The notes under the pieces are model-generated. The model was not told the origin of the DNA and did not search any database. It worked only from the letters and a program-made list of their open reading frames with translations. Of a stretch of DNA of 64,000 bases, positions 53,201 through 62,816 are shown in pieces. The position numbers were made by a program, and so were the translations under genes. Numbering within the stretch: the first letter of the stretch is position 1; each line of letters opens with the position of its first letter. Origin of the DNA: Haladaptatus salinisoli (GTDB taxonomy: Archaea > Halobacteriota > Halobacteria > Halobacteriales > Haladaptataceae); the NCBI RefSeq assembly GCF_020614375.1, contig NZ_CP085331.1, positions 124,001-188,000 on the forward strand. Reading direction: 5' to 3'.

Positions 53201-54384
53201 TCGACAGCCAAAGTCCGGTTGGAAGATAGTTTAGTGGCGATTTTGAGGTGGGTCCACCTCTGCAGTACTGAATTGAGTCGCCCAATCATGACTAGTTAGT
53301 CTTTAAACCCCAGAATAGATATGGGTGTTTGTTATTCAACCCGAGAGGAGCAGAGTAAATTATGAACGAGAAACCGCTGATGTTCGTACTCGTTTCCGAT
53401 TAGCAATGTTTCCTGAAAGTAGCTGTCGTACTACTCTCTTGTTTTTCAATCAAAGATGAACTGGTGTTCTGGCGCTCTCTTTCTTAACCAACTCTTCACG
53501 CTATCTCAGCCGATTGTTGGTTAATCCTCGAACAGACACTGTATCGCTGCTTCACTAACGGTGAGCGCCTGCTGGTCGGCGTCCGTATCCGCGAAGAGCG
53601 TGGACTGATCACCCACTGCGGACGGCGCTACTTCGGGTCGATCATCGATGCCGAACTCACTGGTTTGGATCGATCCAGCCGCGAATCCCAGTAGTAGTGT
53701 TCGACGTTTGTGCCAAAGTTCTCGAGCGAGGTCTTAACGCTCATCTCTGTAACTTCAAGTTGGCCATCGACTTCGAATGCAGTCTGTCATTGGATCTCGA
53801 TCTCGGGTTGGTCGTTTATCTGTTTCAAACCTTCACTCGTGATGATGCCGACAAACAGTTCGCGAGCACCCCTTCAGGTATCCTCCTTCCGAATCCCACT
53901 GGCCAGGTCTTCAAGCCAGCGGAGGATCTAGATGCGTTGCTGGTGGGCGCTCTCGTAGGTGACACGCGCTCGCAGTGTCTCCATGTCGTTGATCGTCATG
54001 ATGCCGGCGTTGATGAGTCGCGTATTTGGTGGGTCGAGACGCTATCCCGGGGACAGTTCACTCGAATCTGGGTCGTGCTCTCCCGTGTCGCTCACTGCAG
54101 GCCACCTCCATGCTTTCTGAGGCGATAAGAAACAGCACCGGCCCGCAACTCGTTATCGTCTCCTGATTGGATCTGGTGGGCGCCTTCGGCGAGATCGTGG
54201 ATGTACTCTCGGAGGGTCTCCATATTCTCGCGGACCTCTTTGAGCGTTTGTTTAGACCGATTTGGAATTTACAATAGCTCATTCGTTATTCCCTCGCGTT
54301 CAATTGGGTCATTGAATGCAGAAGAAAATCAGTGAAATAACCATGCAAAATGGAAGGAGTACACCCGCTATGATTGACATAATG
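53201..54384 (-). pseudogene. Degraded coding remnants between regulator and glycosidase
   Basis: No intact gene occurs in nearly 1.2 kb. Readable minus-strand pieces, in changing frames with stops, include METLREYIHDLAEGAHQIQS and DNELRAGAVSYRLRKHGGGL (near 54100-54240), NDMETLRARVTYESAHQQRI and ILRWLEDLASGIRKED (near 53880-54000), LFVGIITSEGLKQINDQPEI, and a C-terminus ADTDADQQALTVSEAAIQCL ending at about 53523. They look like one or two lost haloarchaeal or viral-type genes. The families are not recognised. The first 300 bp (53201-53522) hold nothing I can see. Confidence 0.45.
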
Positions 54385-56259
54385 TCAGTCGGGAATGGCT
54401 ACTCCTTCACCCAACCAGATACCAACTGGTTCAGGAGCGGTCGTCTCGGAATCACTCAACCAATTGAGGTAGAGTGCGCTGTTGATCACTCCGATGTGAC
54501 TGAATGCTTGGGGAAAGTTCCCACGATGCGTGCTGGCGTCGTCAGCAAGGTCAATCTCTTCAGCTAATAGCCCAAGCGGACTGACATACTCGAGAAGACT
54601 CTGGAAACGTTCACAAGCCTCCTCAATCTGCCCAGAAAGTGCTAATGTATCAACAAGCCAGAACGAACAGAGTACGAATGTACCCTCGTCACCCGGAAGT
54701 CCGTCTTCTCCATTGTAACGGCGTACGAATCCTTCATCAGTTTCGAGCTCTTGGCGAATGGCCGTAATCGTCCCTTGGATGCGCTCGTCATTGAAGGGGA
54801 GAAAGCCAACCATCGGAATCAGGAGTGCCGTTGCGTCAAGTTCCTCACCGTCGAATGCACGAGTGAACGTATTTCGTTCCTCGTTGAATCCTCGGTCGAG
54901 GATGGTCGTCCGAATACGCTCGCGAGAGTCTCGCCACCGATCGAGTGGAGCGTCCCACTCGCTCTGTTCGGCCAATGCGATAGCACGATCGAGTGCCGTC
55001 CAACACATTACCTTCGAGTGGACAAAATGACGTGGCTGGCTTCGAACCTCCCAAATACCGCTATCAGGTTGCTCCCAAATCTGTATCACGTAGTCGACGA
55101 TATTGCTGTACGCACGCCAGTCGTTCTCTCCAAGTTCCCAGCCGTGGTGAACGGCCACTGACACCGCAAGGACGAGTTCGCCGTAAACGTCAATTTGGCG
55201 CTGATCGGCAGCAGCGTTCCCAGTGCGGACGGGACTCGAACCCTGATATCCTTCGAGATGATCGAGTTCTCGTTCTTCGAGGTCAACTTCGCCGTGGAGG
55301 CCGTATAATGGTTGAATTTCGCCAGGTGGCATCCGGCAAAGTTCGAGAAACCATTCAAAGTACGCGTCTGCCTCTTGCAGATAACCCATCTGCGTGAGTG
55401 CTTGGACGGTAAAGGCAGCGTCACGCGGCCAACTATAGCGGTAGTCCCAGTTACGAACACCACCAATCTCCTCGGGCAATGATGTCGTCGGAGCCGCCGC
55501 AATGGCACCTGTCTCGGTGTGCGTCAGTAGCTTTAGAACGAGCGCTGAGCGGATGACGATCTCCTGCCAAGAACTGTCGAAGTCGCTGGAAAATAGTGGA
55601 GCTTCATCGGAGTTGTGGGTCCATTCGCGCCAGTACGAAATCGTTCGTTCAAGTGCTTGGTCACATCCTGTGGCGTCTGGTGGGGACCCGTCACCATGCG
55701 CCAAGACGAGCCATCGGCTTTCGTCCGCTTCGAGTTGGGTGGTGGCGGCCGCATTCATCGAATCGGTTTCCGTTTGGAGATCGATATCGCTTGAGAGAGT
55801 GAGTTGTTGGTTACCACCTTTCGCGGTGATATTACCATCGTTAGAAGACACCTCCATGTCCGCCAGACCGTAATCGTGTCGTGGAGTGAAGTCGACCTCA
55901 AGGTCGACCGTCCCGTCAGTGCATTTGATCTTGCGATAGAGTGCCCGACAGGGTTCCTGCATCCCGGCCTCGGTTGGTGGCATGAAATCGGTTATCTGAA
56001 CCGTGCCATCGTCGGTTCGAAACTCGGTTTGCAAGACATTCGTTTGGGGAAGATATCGTTGTTCAGTTTCGTACGCTCCGAGCAGGCTGATTCGAAAATG
56101 ACCGCCTTGATCGGCGTCGAGGATGGCCGCAAAAACGCTTGGTGACTCGATGTGCGGTAATGGGTACCACGCAATTGCGCCAGTCGGATCGACAAGCGCA
56201 CAGGTCTCCAAGTTTCCGACGATTCCGTATGACTCAATAGGTGGGTAGTTGTTCGTCAT
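54385..56259 (-). CDS. GH15-family glucoamylase/trehalase-like glycoside hydrolase
   Basis: A 624-residue protein with the N-terminal beta domain (YGIVGNLETCALVDPTGAIA, VQITDFMPPTE) and C-terminal alpha6/alpha6 barrel of GH15 enzymes. Barrel landmarks: IGGVRNWDYRYSWPRDAAFT, KVMCWTALDRAIALAEQ and LLAEEIDLADDASTHRGNFP with a catalytic-type Glu. It would cleave alpha-glucosidic bonds (starch, maltose or trehalose). No signal peptide is seen, so it is likely intracellular. The ATG at 56259 follows a clear Shine-Dalgarno. Confidence 0.88.
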   Translation of the reverse strand: MTNNYPPIESYGIVGNLETCALVDPTGAIAWYPLPHIESPSVFAAILDADQGGHFRISLLGAYETEQRYLPQTNVLQTEFRTDDGTVQITDFMPPTEAGMQEPCRALYRKIKCTDGTVDLEVDFTPRHDYGLADMEVSSNDGNITAKGGNQQLTLSSDIDLQTETDSMNAAATTQLEADESRWLVLAHGDGSPPDATGCDQALERTISYWREWTHNSDEAPLFSSDFDSSWQEIVIRSALVLKLLTHTETGAIAAAPTTSLPEEIGGVRNWDYRYSWPRDAAFTVQALTQMGYLQEADAYFEWFLELCRMPPGEIQPLYGLHGEVDLEERELDHLEGYQGSSPVRTGNAAADQRQIDVYGELVLAVSVAVHHGWELGENDWRAYSNIVDYVIQIWEQPDSGIWEVRSQPRHFVHSKVMCWTALDRAIALAEQSEWDAPLDRWRDSRERIRTTILDRGFNEERNTFTRAFDGEELDATALLIPMVGFLPFNDERIQGTITAIRQELETDEGFVRRYNGEDGLPGDEGTFVLCSFWLVDTLALSGQIEEACERFQSLLEYVSPLGLLAEEIDLADDASTHRGNFPQAFSHIGVINSALYLNWLSDSETTAPEPVGIWLGEGVAIPD

Positions 56260-56266
56260 TGGCAAG

Positions 56267-56274
56267 CCTCCCTC
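56267..56274 (-). promoter_or_regulatory. Shine-Dalgarno for the GH15 gene
   Basis: The minus strand reads GAGGGAGG, seven bases before the ATG at 56259. It decides this start against the in-frame ATG at 56346. Confidence 0.6.
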
Positions 56275-56346
56275 TCTCGGCTGACTTGGTTTTCGGTGAA
56301 CTCTACGGGTTGGAGTTGCAGCAAGATATATGGAATCATGCCTCAT

Positions 56347-56917
56347 AGTACGATGGCTGTAAGTAAATCGGTTCGGGCGGCATTTCTCTGATTGAGCTAA
56401 AGAGGTATTTCTTGGCTCCCAACTGGGCTGTTCAGTGGCTTATGTGCTGTTTTCAGTGCTATACTGCAGGTAGTAAATTATAGTCTGCCGAACAGTCATT
56501 CGGATTGAGAACCGGAGAAGGAAACTAACAATAGTTTTTAGATTGAAGTTCAATATGATGGCGATTTTTCAGAAAGTTGTCTGATAGCTTCACTTTCTGA
56601 GTGAAAATCTATCGCTAGAGTATTCAATGCGTTGACTTTGTTCAGGCTTGGTTGTCACCTCGAGTGTTATCTCTAGGAACATATGCTCTCTGGTGATGCA
56701 ATTTAACTATCAAACTGTATTTGAATTGAAGAAGAGTACCTGCTTCGCTGAAAAATTTGCATTGATTTTCCCATTGATGTTTTTCATCGACATATGTTCT
56801 TTGTAGCCTGATTCTCAGAATATGAGATTCCACCGATTCTTTACCTTAGTTGCCTCCAGTAGTATGCTAGAGACACACTCGGTCTGAGCAACGTAATCAC
56901 CCTAGGAAACTAGACCC
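56347..56917. other. AT-rich intergenic region
   Basis: About 570 bp, clearly richer in A and T than the flanking genes, with no supported reading frame. It should hold the promoter of tfb, but I cannot single out one TATA box. Confidence 0.4.
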
Positions 56918-57895
56918 ATGAATAAAATATCCATTGAACACAAGAATCACGCCGGAACGCGTGATTCCAAGAACAATGTTCCCGATGAGGAAACGCACGA
57001 AATTTGTCCTGAATGTAGCGGACGGATAATCCACGATGAGGAACACGGTGAGTCAGCGTGTGAGGACTGCGGTATTGTCCTTGATGAAAACGCCATAGAC
57101 CGCGGTCCAGAATGGCGTTCATTCGACTCCAAAGAAACAGCAAACCAAAGTCGAGTGGGGGCACCACTCACGCACCTCATGCACGACAAGGGACTCAGTA
57201 CGACCATCGGGTGGCAAAATAAGGATGCAAAAGGAAATCCTATTTCTTCGAATCGGCGAGCACAACTCCAGCGACTCCGTACGTGGGATGAGCGATTCCG
57301 GACGAAAAACGCGCAGGAGCGCAATCTTAAACAAGCCCTCGGCGAAATCGACCGGATGGCTAGTTCCCTCGATCTCCCGGAAAATGTTCGGGAGACCGCG
57401 GGTGTGCTCTATCGTCGAGCTGTCGAGGAAGAATTGCTTCCAGGTCGCTCGATTGAGAGCATGGCGACAGCTAGTCTGTACGCAGCTGCCCGCCAGCTGG
57501 GATCGCCTCGCACGTTGGCCGAATTTGCGACCGTCAGCCGTGTCGAGGAACGACCCATTCACCGTGCATACCGATACATTTCTCGTGAACTTGGTCTTGA
57601 AATTGAACCGGCCGACCCAGTGCAATACATCCCACAATTCGCATCAACACTCGACGTAAGCGACGAGGCTGAGCGTGTCGCACGTGAGCTCCTGGAAACG
57701 GCGAAAGCACAGAGTGTTCACAGTGGAAAAAGTCCGTCTGGACTTGCAGGGGCTGCCCTTTACGCTGCAACCCATTTGACGAACGAAGCCCTTACGCAAG
57801 AAACGGTGAGTAATGCTGCTCACGTCAGTAAAGTTACTATTAGAAACCGTTACCAAGAACTCCTCGAAGCACAAGGCAGACAGTCGAGGGAATAA
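56918..57895 (+). CDS. tfb: Transcription initiation factor TFB
   Basis: A 325-residue archaeal TFIIB. Seen: a zinc ribbon CPECSGRIIHDEEHGESACE and DCGIVLDE (Cys30, 33, 49, 52), the B-finger/B-reader region RGPEWRSFDSKETANQSRVG, and two cyclin-like repeats (about 125-215 and 220-320), for example ASLYAAARQLGSPRTLAEFA and AALYAATHLTNEALTQETVS. It recruits RNA polymerase to promoters with TBP. Haloarchaea carry many TFBs; a replicon-borne one may direct accessory gene sets. A small winged-helix gene follows 2 bp later. Confidence 0.95.
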   Translation: MNKISIEHKNHAGTRDSKNNVPDEETHEICPECSGRIIHDEEHGESACEDCGIVLDENAIDRGPEWRSFDSKETANQSRVGAPLTHLMHDKGLSTTIGWQNKDAKGNPISSNRRAQLQRLRTWDERFRTKNAQERNLKQALGEIDRMASSLDLPENVRETAGVLYRRAVEEELLPGRSIESMATASLYAAARQLGSPRTLAEFATVSRVEERPIHRAYRYISRELGLEIEPADPVQYIPQFASTLDVSDEAERVARELLETAKAQSVHSGKSPSGLAGAALYAATHLTNEALTQETVSNAAHVSKVTIRNRYQELLEAQGRQSRE

Positions 57896-57897
57896 GT

Positions 57898-58098
57898 ATG
57901 AGACAAAGCATTCTCCGCGCACTCTCTCTTGACGATCCCTTACACATCACAGAAATTGCCGATCGAATCGATGAGCATCCCATCACCGTTGATCAAGCAT
58001 GCTCACAACTCCATGACGATGAATATATTACTACGATCGGCGGTGGCCGTTATTGCTTGACTGACGATGGTCAGGAGTTCCTACACAACGGAGAGTAA
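57898..58098 (+). CDS. Small winged-helix protein coupled to tfb
   Basis: A 66-residue single winged helix: MRQSILRALSLDDPLHITEI, ADRIDEHPITVDQACSQLHD and the wing TIGGGRYCLTDDGQEFL. It starts 2 bp after the tfb stop, so the two are co-translated. It may modulate TFB activity or bind DNA alone; no ligand or metal site is visible. Confidence 0.75.
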   Translation: MRQSILRALSLDDPLHITEIADRIDEHPITVDQACSQLHDDEYITTIGGGRYCLTDDGQEFLHNGE

Positions 58099-58344
58099 CA
58101 GAAAGAATCGGAGAATTCGAGAAAAGATGATGCAACGGCAGCTCAATTTGTTTCCCAGAATTACGGCTTTGTTAAAATGGTTTTAGACTGACAAAAAGGC
58201 GTGCTGAATAGAGAGCGTCTATCTCACAGGAACGTTCTATCACCAATACCGTTTGTAAATACGAGCCTCAACTTAACTTGGAGCGAGACTCTCATAGGCG
58301 TGTAGCTTTGTGTAGCCACATCATGAGCTGGCAAACTCCGGTGA

Positions 58345-58353
58345 ACAATATTA
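58345..58353 (+). promoter_or_regulatory. TATA box for uspA-like gene
   Basis: ACAATATTAT lies about 31 nt before the ATG at 58381. This supports that start over the in-frame earlier codon at 58357. Confidence 0.45.
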
Positions 58354-58380
58354 TCCGTGTGGACAAGGAACGTTCCGAGC

Positions 58381-58827
58381 ATGTTCGACCGAATACTCAT
58401 TCCAACGGACGGTAGTGACCCAGCCAAGCCCGCGGTAGAGATGGCGATCAACCTCGCTGAAGTCCATGATGCAACGCTCCACGTGCTCTATATCGTTGAT
58501 CAGCCCACGTCAGTCTCCGGCATGGGGGAGGGATTCTCCGGTCTGGATGACCTCATGGATGCGCTTGAAGATCGGGGCCAACAGGCAACGAAAGCTGTCG
58601 TCGAACAAGCCAGCGAGCGAGATATCGAGACGACAGCAGCGGTTCGTCGCGGGAACCCGAATGACGACATCCTCACGTACGCAGACGACAACGGTATCGA
58701 TGTCATCGTCATGGGAACGCACGGACGCACTGGAGTCAAACGAGCCCTCCTCGGAAGCGTTACCGAAAACGTCGTTCGCCATTCCGAGATTCCGGTATTA
58801 ACTGTCCACCGAGACCCCGAAGAGTAA
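58381..58827 (+). CDS. Universal stress protein (UspA family)
   Basis: A 148-residue UspA-domain protein: MFDRILIPTDGSDPAKPAVE at the start, HVLYIVDQPTSVSGMGEG, and the ATP-binding loop GTHGRTGVKRALLGS (G-x2-G-x9-G-S form) near the end. ATP-binding UspA proteins help cells survive stress. The ATG at 58381 gives the normal N-terminus. It is convergent with the NarK-type porter. Confidence 0.92.
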   Translation: MFDRILIPTDGSDPAKPAVEMAINLAEVHDATLHVLYIVDQPTSVSGMGEGFSGLDDLMDALEDRGQQATKAVVEQASERDIETTAAVRRGNPNDDILTYADDNGIDVIVMGTHGRTGVKRALLGSVTENVVRHSEIPVLTVHRDPEE

Positions 58828-58881
58828 GGCTCGGACGCTAACCTGTCGCGGCTTCTCAGTAAGGGTTGGTGTGAAGGGAGT

Positions 58882-60219
58882 TTAGTGAAGAGCAGCCTCG
58901 TCTGCGGTCTCTTCAGGTTCCGAGATCAGCCATTTGAGGGCGGCTGCAACGATAACACAGAGTCCACTTAAGACAATGAAGACGGCAAATCCTCTCGCAT
59001 ATCCAATGTGCCCATAGATATCCACGAAGAGCCCCATCAGCGGGAGGATAACGAGAGTACCGCCACCGCCGATACCGCTGATCCAGCCCGAAGCTCCACC
59101 GACGGCCTCCGGGACGAACTTCGGCACCAGTTCGAACACGGCTGCGTTGGCGAACCCCATCCCCGTTCCGAGGACCATCATGCCGAGGATCGCGGGCCAG
59201 AATTCAGTGAAGAAGGTCATAATTGCACCGCCGAGGGCCATCACACCGAAACTAATGATCGCAACGAGTTCCCCGCCAAATCGGTCACTGATACTCCCGG
59301 CGGGAACCCGAATGAGGGACCCGTAGACGATGAAGATACCTGCGAGAAGGCCGGCCATTGTGAGCCCGAGTTCGTGGAACTCTGCCCAGTAGGTGGGGAA
59401 CCAGGCTGACAGGGAGGTGAACCCGCCACCGAAGGAGACGGTGTAGAGGAAGACGAGGATCCATGTTCGGCGGTTTCTTGCGGACGTTTTCAGCGAGTCC
59501 CACGTGCCACCCGACGGGAAGATGTCCTGGCCGAGTTCGTCAGCGATTTCTTGTGATTCCTCCGGCGTTTTTCCATTTTTGCGGAGCTGGAAGTAGTACG
59601 GATCGACCGCATACACTGCGTAGATTGCGGTGATCACCAGCAGGAACACTAACCACGTCGAGTAGGCCATCGTCAGCCCCCAGATGCCGATGAGGACGGG
59701 AAGGACGTAAACGACCATCCCCGGGCCGATATTGCCGACGCCAGCGAACGCACCGAGTGCGAATCCCTGTTTATCGCTGGGATACCAGTAGGAGGTTTGT
59801 GTGATTCCGGCAGAAAACGTCGCTCCACCTGCACCCGCCAGGAATCCGAAAAACACCAGAACAGGATAGAGACTCATGTCGAAATTCTCTGGATAGGTCA
59901 GGAACAGTGTGACAACCAGGCCTGCTGTCCCGATGATCGTCGAGGCCATGAGGATGAGGAGCGGTTTCCGTCCGCCGACTTCGTCCACCCATGCACCGAA
60001 TGGAATCCTGAGAATCGCCTTACTGAGGTGCGGTGAGCCCAGCAAGAGGCCATGAAGGACGCCGGCAAGCGCTAGATGTTCTTCGAGGACTGGCCCTGCC
60101 GCCCCGTAGAACACGATGGTGGTCAGACCCGCATAGAAGACGAGCGTGGACATGATAAGTCCGCGTTTAGGCGTCCCTGTAACATCGTGTTCATTCGCGA
60201 GCTGTCTTGCTTCAGTCAT
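58882..60219 (-). CDS. MFS transporter, NarK/nitrate-nitrite porter type
   Basis: A 445-residue MFS protein with 12 hydrophobic helices. The family signature GGATFSAGITQTSYWYPSDK followed by GFALGAFAGVGNIGPGMV matches the NNP (nitrate/nitrite porter) pattern GxxxG...WYP...GxxxG; a second Gly-rich stretch ANAAVFELVPKFVPEAVGGA occurs in the C half. It would import nitrate or export nitrite. It lies downstream of the globin/NO reductase remnant by about 15 kb and is not in an operon with reductases here. Confidence 0.85.
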   Translation of the reverse strand: MTEARQLANEHDVTGTPKRGLIMSTLVFYAGLTTIVFYGAAGPVLEEHLALAGVLHGLLLGSPHLSKAILRIPFGAWVDEVGGRKPLLILMASTIIGTAGLVVTLFLTYPENFDMSLYPVLVFFGFLAGAGGATFSAGITQTSYWYPSDKQGFALGAFAGVGNIGPGMVVYVLPVLIGIWGLTMAYSTWLVFLLVITAIYAVYAVDPYYFQLRKNGKTPEESQEIADELGQDIFPSGGTWDSLKTSARNRRTWILVFLYTVSFGGGFTSLSAWFPTYWAEFHELGLTMAGLLAGIFIVYGSLIRVPAGSISDRFGGELVAIISFGVMALGGAIMTFFTEFWPAILGMMVLGTGMGFANAAVFELVPKFVPEAVGGASGWISGIGGGGTLVILPLMGLFVDIYGHIGYARGFAVFIVLSGLCVIVAAALKWLISEPEETADEAALH

Positions 60220-60551
60220 TACTTGGTTGTGATGGTTTTCTGTTGTCTACGATACACGACTGGATCTACATCGGTACCTTCGATCATGCAACATTGCCTT
60301 CGCTCTCTAATTGTGGAATTTTTCGTAGCCATCTTCGTACATTTTGATCGCGGCGACGGCCCCTTGTCTTTGTCGAATTATTTTTTGAGTGTCAATTTAC
60401 CAGAACTCGAAATCAGCATTCTCAGTTACTCGTAGGTAGTGATATACTGACGTAGATTGATGAATTATCAAATAAATCATTGCTCTTCGCTGGCCGGGGA
60501 AATAGCGCTCAGAGAAGATACTATGTTCCACCGATTTGAGAACACAATATC

Positions 60552-60842
60552 GTGCACCCTGCGCTATTGACGGAGGGCGCACGGTCATCAATCGAGCGTC
60601 TATGTGAGGAAGCCGATCTCAATACAGAGGGTGAGTATCTGAAACCACACGGAGCCCGTTACGGTCTCGATGATAAATTGTTTCAGATGAATCCGACCGA
60701 TACGCAGGCGGCGTTGCGCCACTCGTCGATTGTGACCACGAACAAAAATTCTCATACCAAGGTGAGATTAGTGATGGAATCGATAGCATACAAATCGACC
60801 CTTCTCATCGAATTGGTCTGGCGACAACAGCGAGGCAAGTAA
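60552..60842 (+). pseudogene. Tyrosine recombinase (integrase) C-terminal remnant
   Basis: The reading ALLTEGARSSIERLCEEADL, KPHGARYGLDDKLFQMNPTD and TQAALRHSSIVTT matches the C-terminal catalytic part of haloarchaeal integrases: the HxxR box (HGAR) and the following His region (RHSS) are present. The nucleophile Tyr, expected in a YSH context just after, is replaced in NKNSHTKV, and the N-terminal half is absent. It is a dead fragment that marks an old integration event. Confidence 0.75.
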
Positions 60843-60937
60843 CGCTAATACCATGTGCCGACAGCGGGTAGCACAGGTCACTAGAAGTTCTAAATCGTAC
60901 CCGCGTGTTAGCATCGATGACCCATCACGACGCGTTG

Positions 60938-61402
60938 TCACGCCTCGAACGGCGTAATCCCTGCGATATATTGTGTGACTGTTGCAATCCGAATGACGAA
61001 TGCTATCAAGAGTGCAAGTGGCGCCAAGCCGAATACTACTGTCAAGACAGTGAGGGCGAACAGTGTCGGCGTAGGGGGAGTCGCAGTAGTGTAAGAAATC
61101 AGTTGGGTGAGGAGAGCAAGCGGCGTGGAGACGGCCAAGATTCCGATATAGAGGAGTGAGCGAGAAAACATCGCGAGTTCTTCTTTCATGAACGTGGTCG
61201 TAAAGTATTGTCGAGCAACATCGATGTTCTCTAAATCAGACGATAAATCACCGAGAATTGTGTGGAGCTGGTCGTGACTCTCTTCCTCATATTGCGTCTG
61301 TAACTTGCGGCAGTCATGGATATAGTCGCCATAGGCGATGCCAAGGATTGGAATGACTACGTTGGATAGATCATCAGTTGTCTGTTCCAACCTGTCGGTC
61401 AC
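60938..61402 (-). CDS. Haloarchaeal membrane protein, unknown function
   Basis: A 154-residue protein: a helical soluble N-terminal part (about 1-75, rich in charged residues, with YEEESHDQLHTILGDLSSDL) and three membrane spans (about 80-103, 108-130 and 126-148). No catalytic motif is seen. The compact design suggests a membrane-anchored helper rather than a transporter. It lies between the integrase remnant and pheA. Confidence 0.65.
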   Translation of the reverse strand: MTDRLEQTTDDLSNVVIPILGIAYGDYIHDCRKLQTQYEEESHDQLHTILGDLSSDLENIDVARQYFTTTFMKEELAMFSRSLLYIGILAVSTPLALLTQLISYTTATPPTPTLFALTVLTVVFGLAPLALLIAFVIRIATVTQYIAGITPFEA

Positions 61403-61820
61403 CTGTTTACAATGAGTGGGAAGACCGTGGAGAAGCCGATGGCTCGCTTTGTCGCTTGTTTCGGGGATGACTCCCTGGAGCGACAGCGCGCGCTGACGAG
61501 GGTGCTACGAGACTCCATGCCCTCTCCCCTGTTCGGTCGCGAGCGGAGCGAGGCGCGACCGCATAGAGCACTTCGGTAACGAACGGTGACCGGAGGGCGG
61601 CAGCGGCGGGTGGGGTGGACCGTAACGAATCATAGGTTCAGCCGGAATCGACGCGCAGTGACCCACTGCATTCGGCGGACAACGAGTATCATAAATGAGT
61701 TCTCACACCACTGTGCGGCATCCGACAAATGGTCTGTACAGGGGACCCACTGACGGATTCAGCGGTCAAACTGACTGGCACCTAGCAGAGGATAAGGTCC
61801 GAAATGCGCTTTCAACTCCG
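61403..61820. other. GC-rich spacer with hairpin
   Basis: About 420 bp with no supported gene. A perfect 8-bp stem CGGTCGCG (61534-61541) pairs with CGCGACCG (61554-61561) around a 12-base loop; such GCGAGCGGAGCGAG-type hairpins are frequent in haloarchaeal genomes. No tRNA or other RNA is recognised. Confidence 0.4.
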
Positions 61821-62609
61821 CTATGGATGGTTTGCGCTTGGGTACGAACCCAGGACATCCACTGCAGTGTATGTCTCGAGGCACTGACGGGCTTTCCCGA
61901 ACGCCTCGCTCTCCTGATCAATTTCGGCCTCGATGTAGAAATAATAGTCGCCGAGTTCGCGTTTCGTTGGCCGCGATTGAATGTATGAGAGGTTGATCTC
62001 ATGTCCACTGAAACTGCCGAGAATACTGTGGAGTTGGCCTGGACGGTCTTCAGGTGGGTCCAGTATCAGTGATGTCTTGTCATTCTCTTCGTCCATCGGT
62101 CCGTTCAGAATTAAGAACCGGGTAGCATTCGATTTCGTGTCCTGAACGCCTTCCCCGAGGACGTTCAGACCGTGAACCGTTCCAGCAAGCGGTGATGCGA
62201 GCGCGGCCTCATTTGCCCCGACCTCGCTCGCCGCTTTCGCAGTCGAGGATGCTTCGACAGTCTCCCAGCCGTGTTCCTGAATGAGTGATTTACACTGGGT
62301 GAGTGCCTGTGGATGGGATCGAACTCGTTCAATCGCCTCAAAATCACTCTCTCGAGAGAGCAGACAGTGATCAATCTCAAGAATCTGCTCTCCAGTGATT
62401 GTTATGTATCGCTCCCGAAGTAAGTCAATCATCCCTTCGACGCCGCCACCGAGGGAGTTCTCGAAGGCGATGATCGCGGTCTCGATGTCTGAGTCAAAGA
62501 TGTCCGTGATCGTCGAATAGAAGGTTGGCGTGTAGCCGTAGTCGGAGAAATATTGATCTGCTGCTTGATGGGTGTACGTCCCTTCAGGACCGAGTAGTGC
62601 GACCTCCAT
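61821..62609 (-). CDS. pheA: Prephenate dehydratase
   Basis: A 262-residue enzyme that converts prephenate to phenylpyruvate in phenylalanine synthesis. Seen: the start MEVALLGPEGTYTHQAADQY, the effector region IAFENSLGGGVEGMIDLL, ATRFLILNG with its conserved Thr-Arg-Phe, and a C-terminal ACT domain (about 175-262) with the ESRP-like segment NLSYIQSRPTKRELGDYYFY. The ATG at 62609 is favoured over the frame's earlier codon. It is a housekeeping gene in an accessory area. Confidence 0.93.
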   Translation of the reverse strand: MEVALLGPEGTYTHQAADQYFSDYGYTPTFYSTITDIFDSDIETAIIAFENSLGGGVEGMIDLLRERYITITGEQILEIDHCLLSRESDFEAIERVRSHPQALTQCKSLIQEHGWETVEASSTAKAASEVGANEAALASPLAGTVHGLNVLGEGVQDTKSNATRFLILNGPMDEENDKTSLILDPPEDRPGQLHSILGSFSGHEINLSYIQSRPTKRELGDYYFYIEAEIDQESEAFGKARQCLETYTAVDVLGSYPSANHP

Positions 62610-62816
62610 TGTGGTCTCAAGTAGACTCAAGACGGCGTGCGTAAATAGTTCTCGCGATTACGCCCACTCGCCCAATTCACCATAGTCCTGAGACGTGACT
62701 CGTCGCAGATACCGTTTCCACGCTGGTTGTAAGCCGCGTCGTGACTGCCTGGTAGTGCTCCGACGCTGCCTGCCCGTTCCACCCTGTTCCGGTCACGGGC
62801 GGCTCTGAGAAGTTGC

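Noticed and set aside
53697..54128. 143-codon plus-strand frame
   Set aside because: The minus strand at the same place carries recognisable protein pieces, so the plus frame is a shadow of a decayed gene.
61403..61820. Possible tRNA or structured RNA in the GC-rich spacer
   Set aside because: Only one short hairpin is found; no cloverleaf, T-loop or anticodon arm can be drawn.
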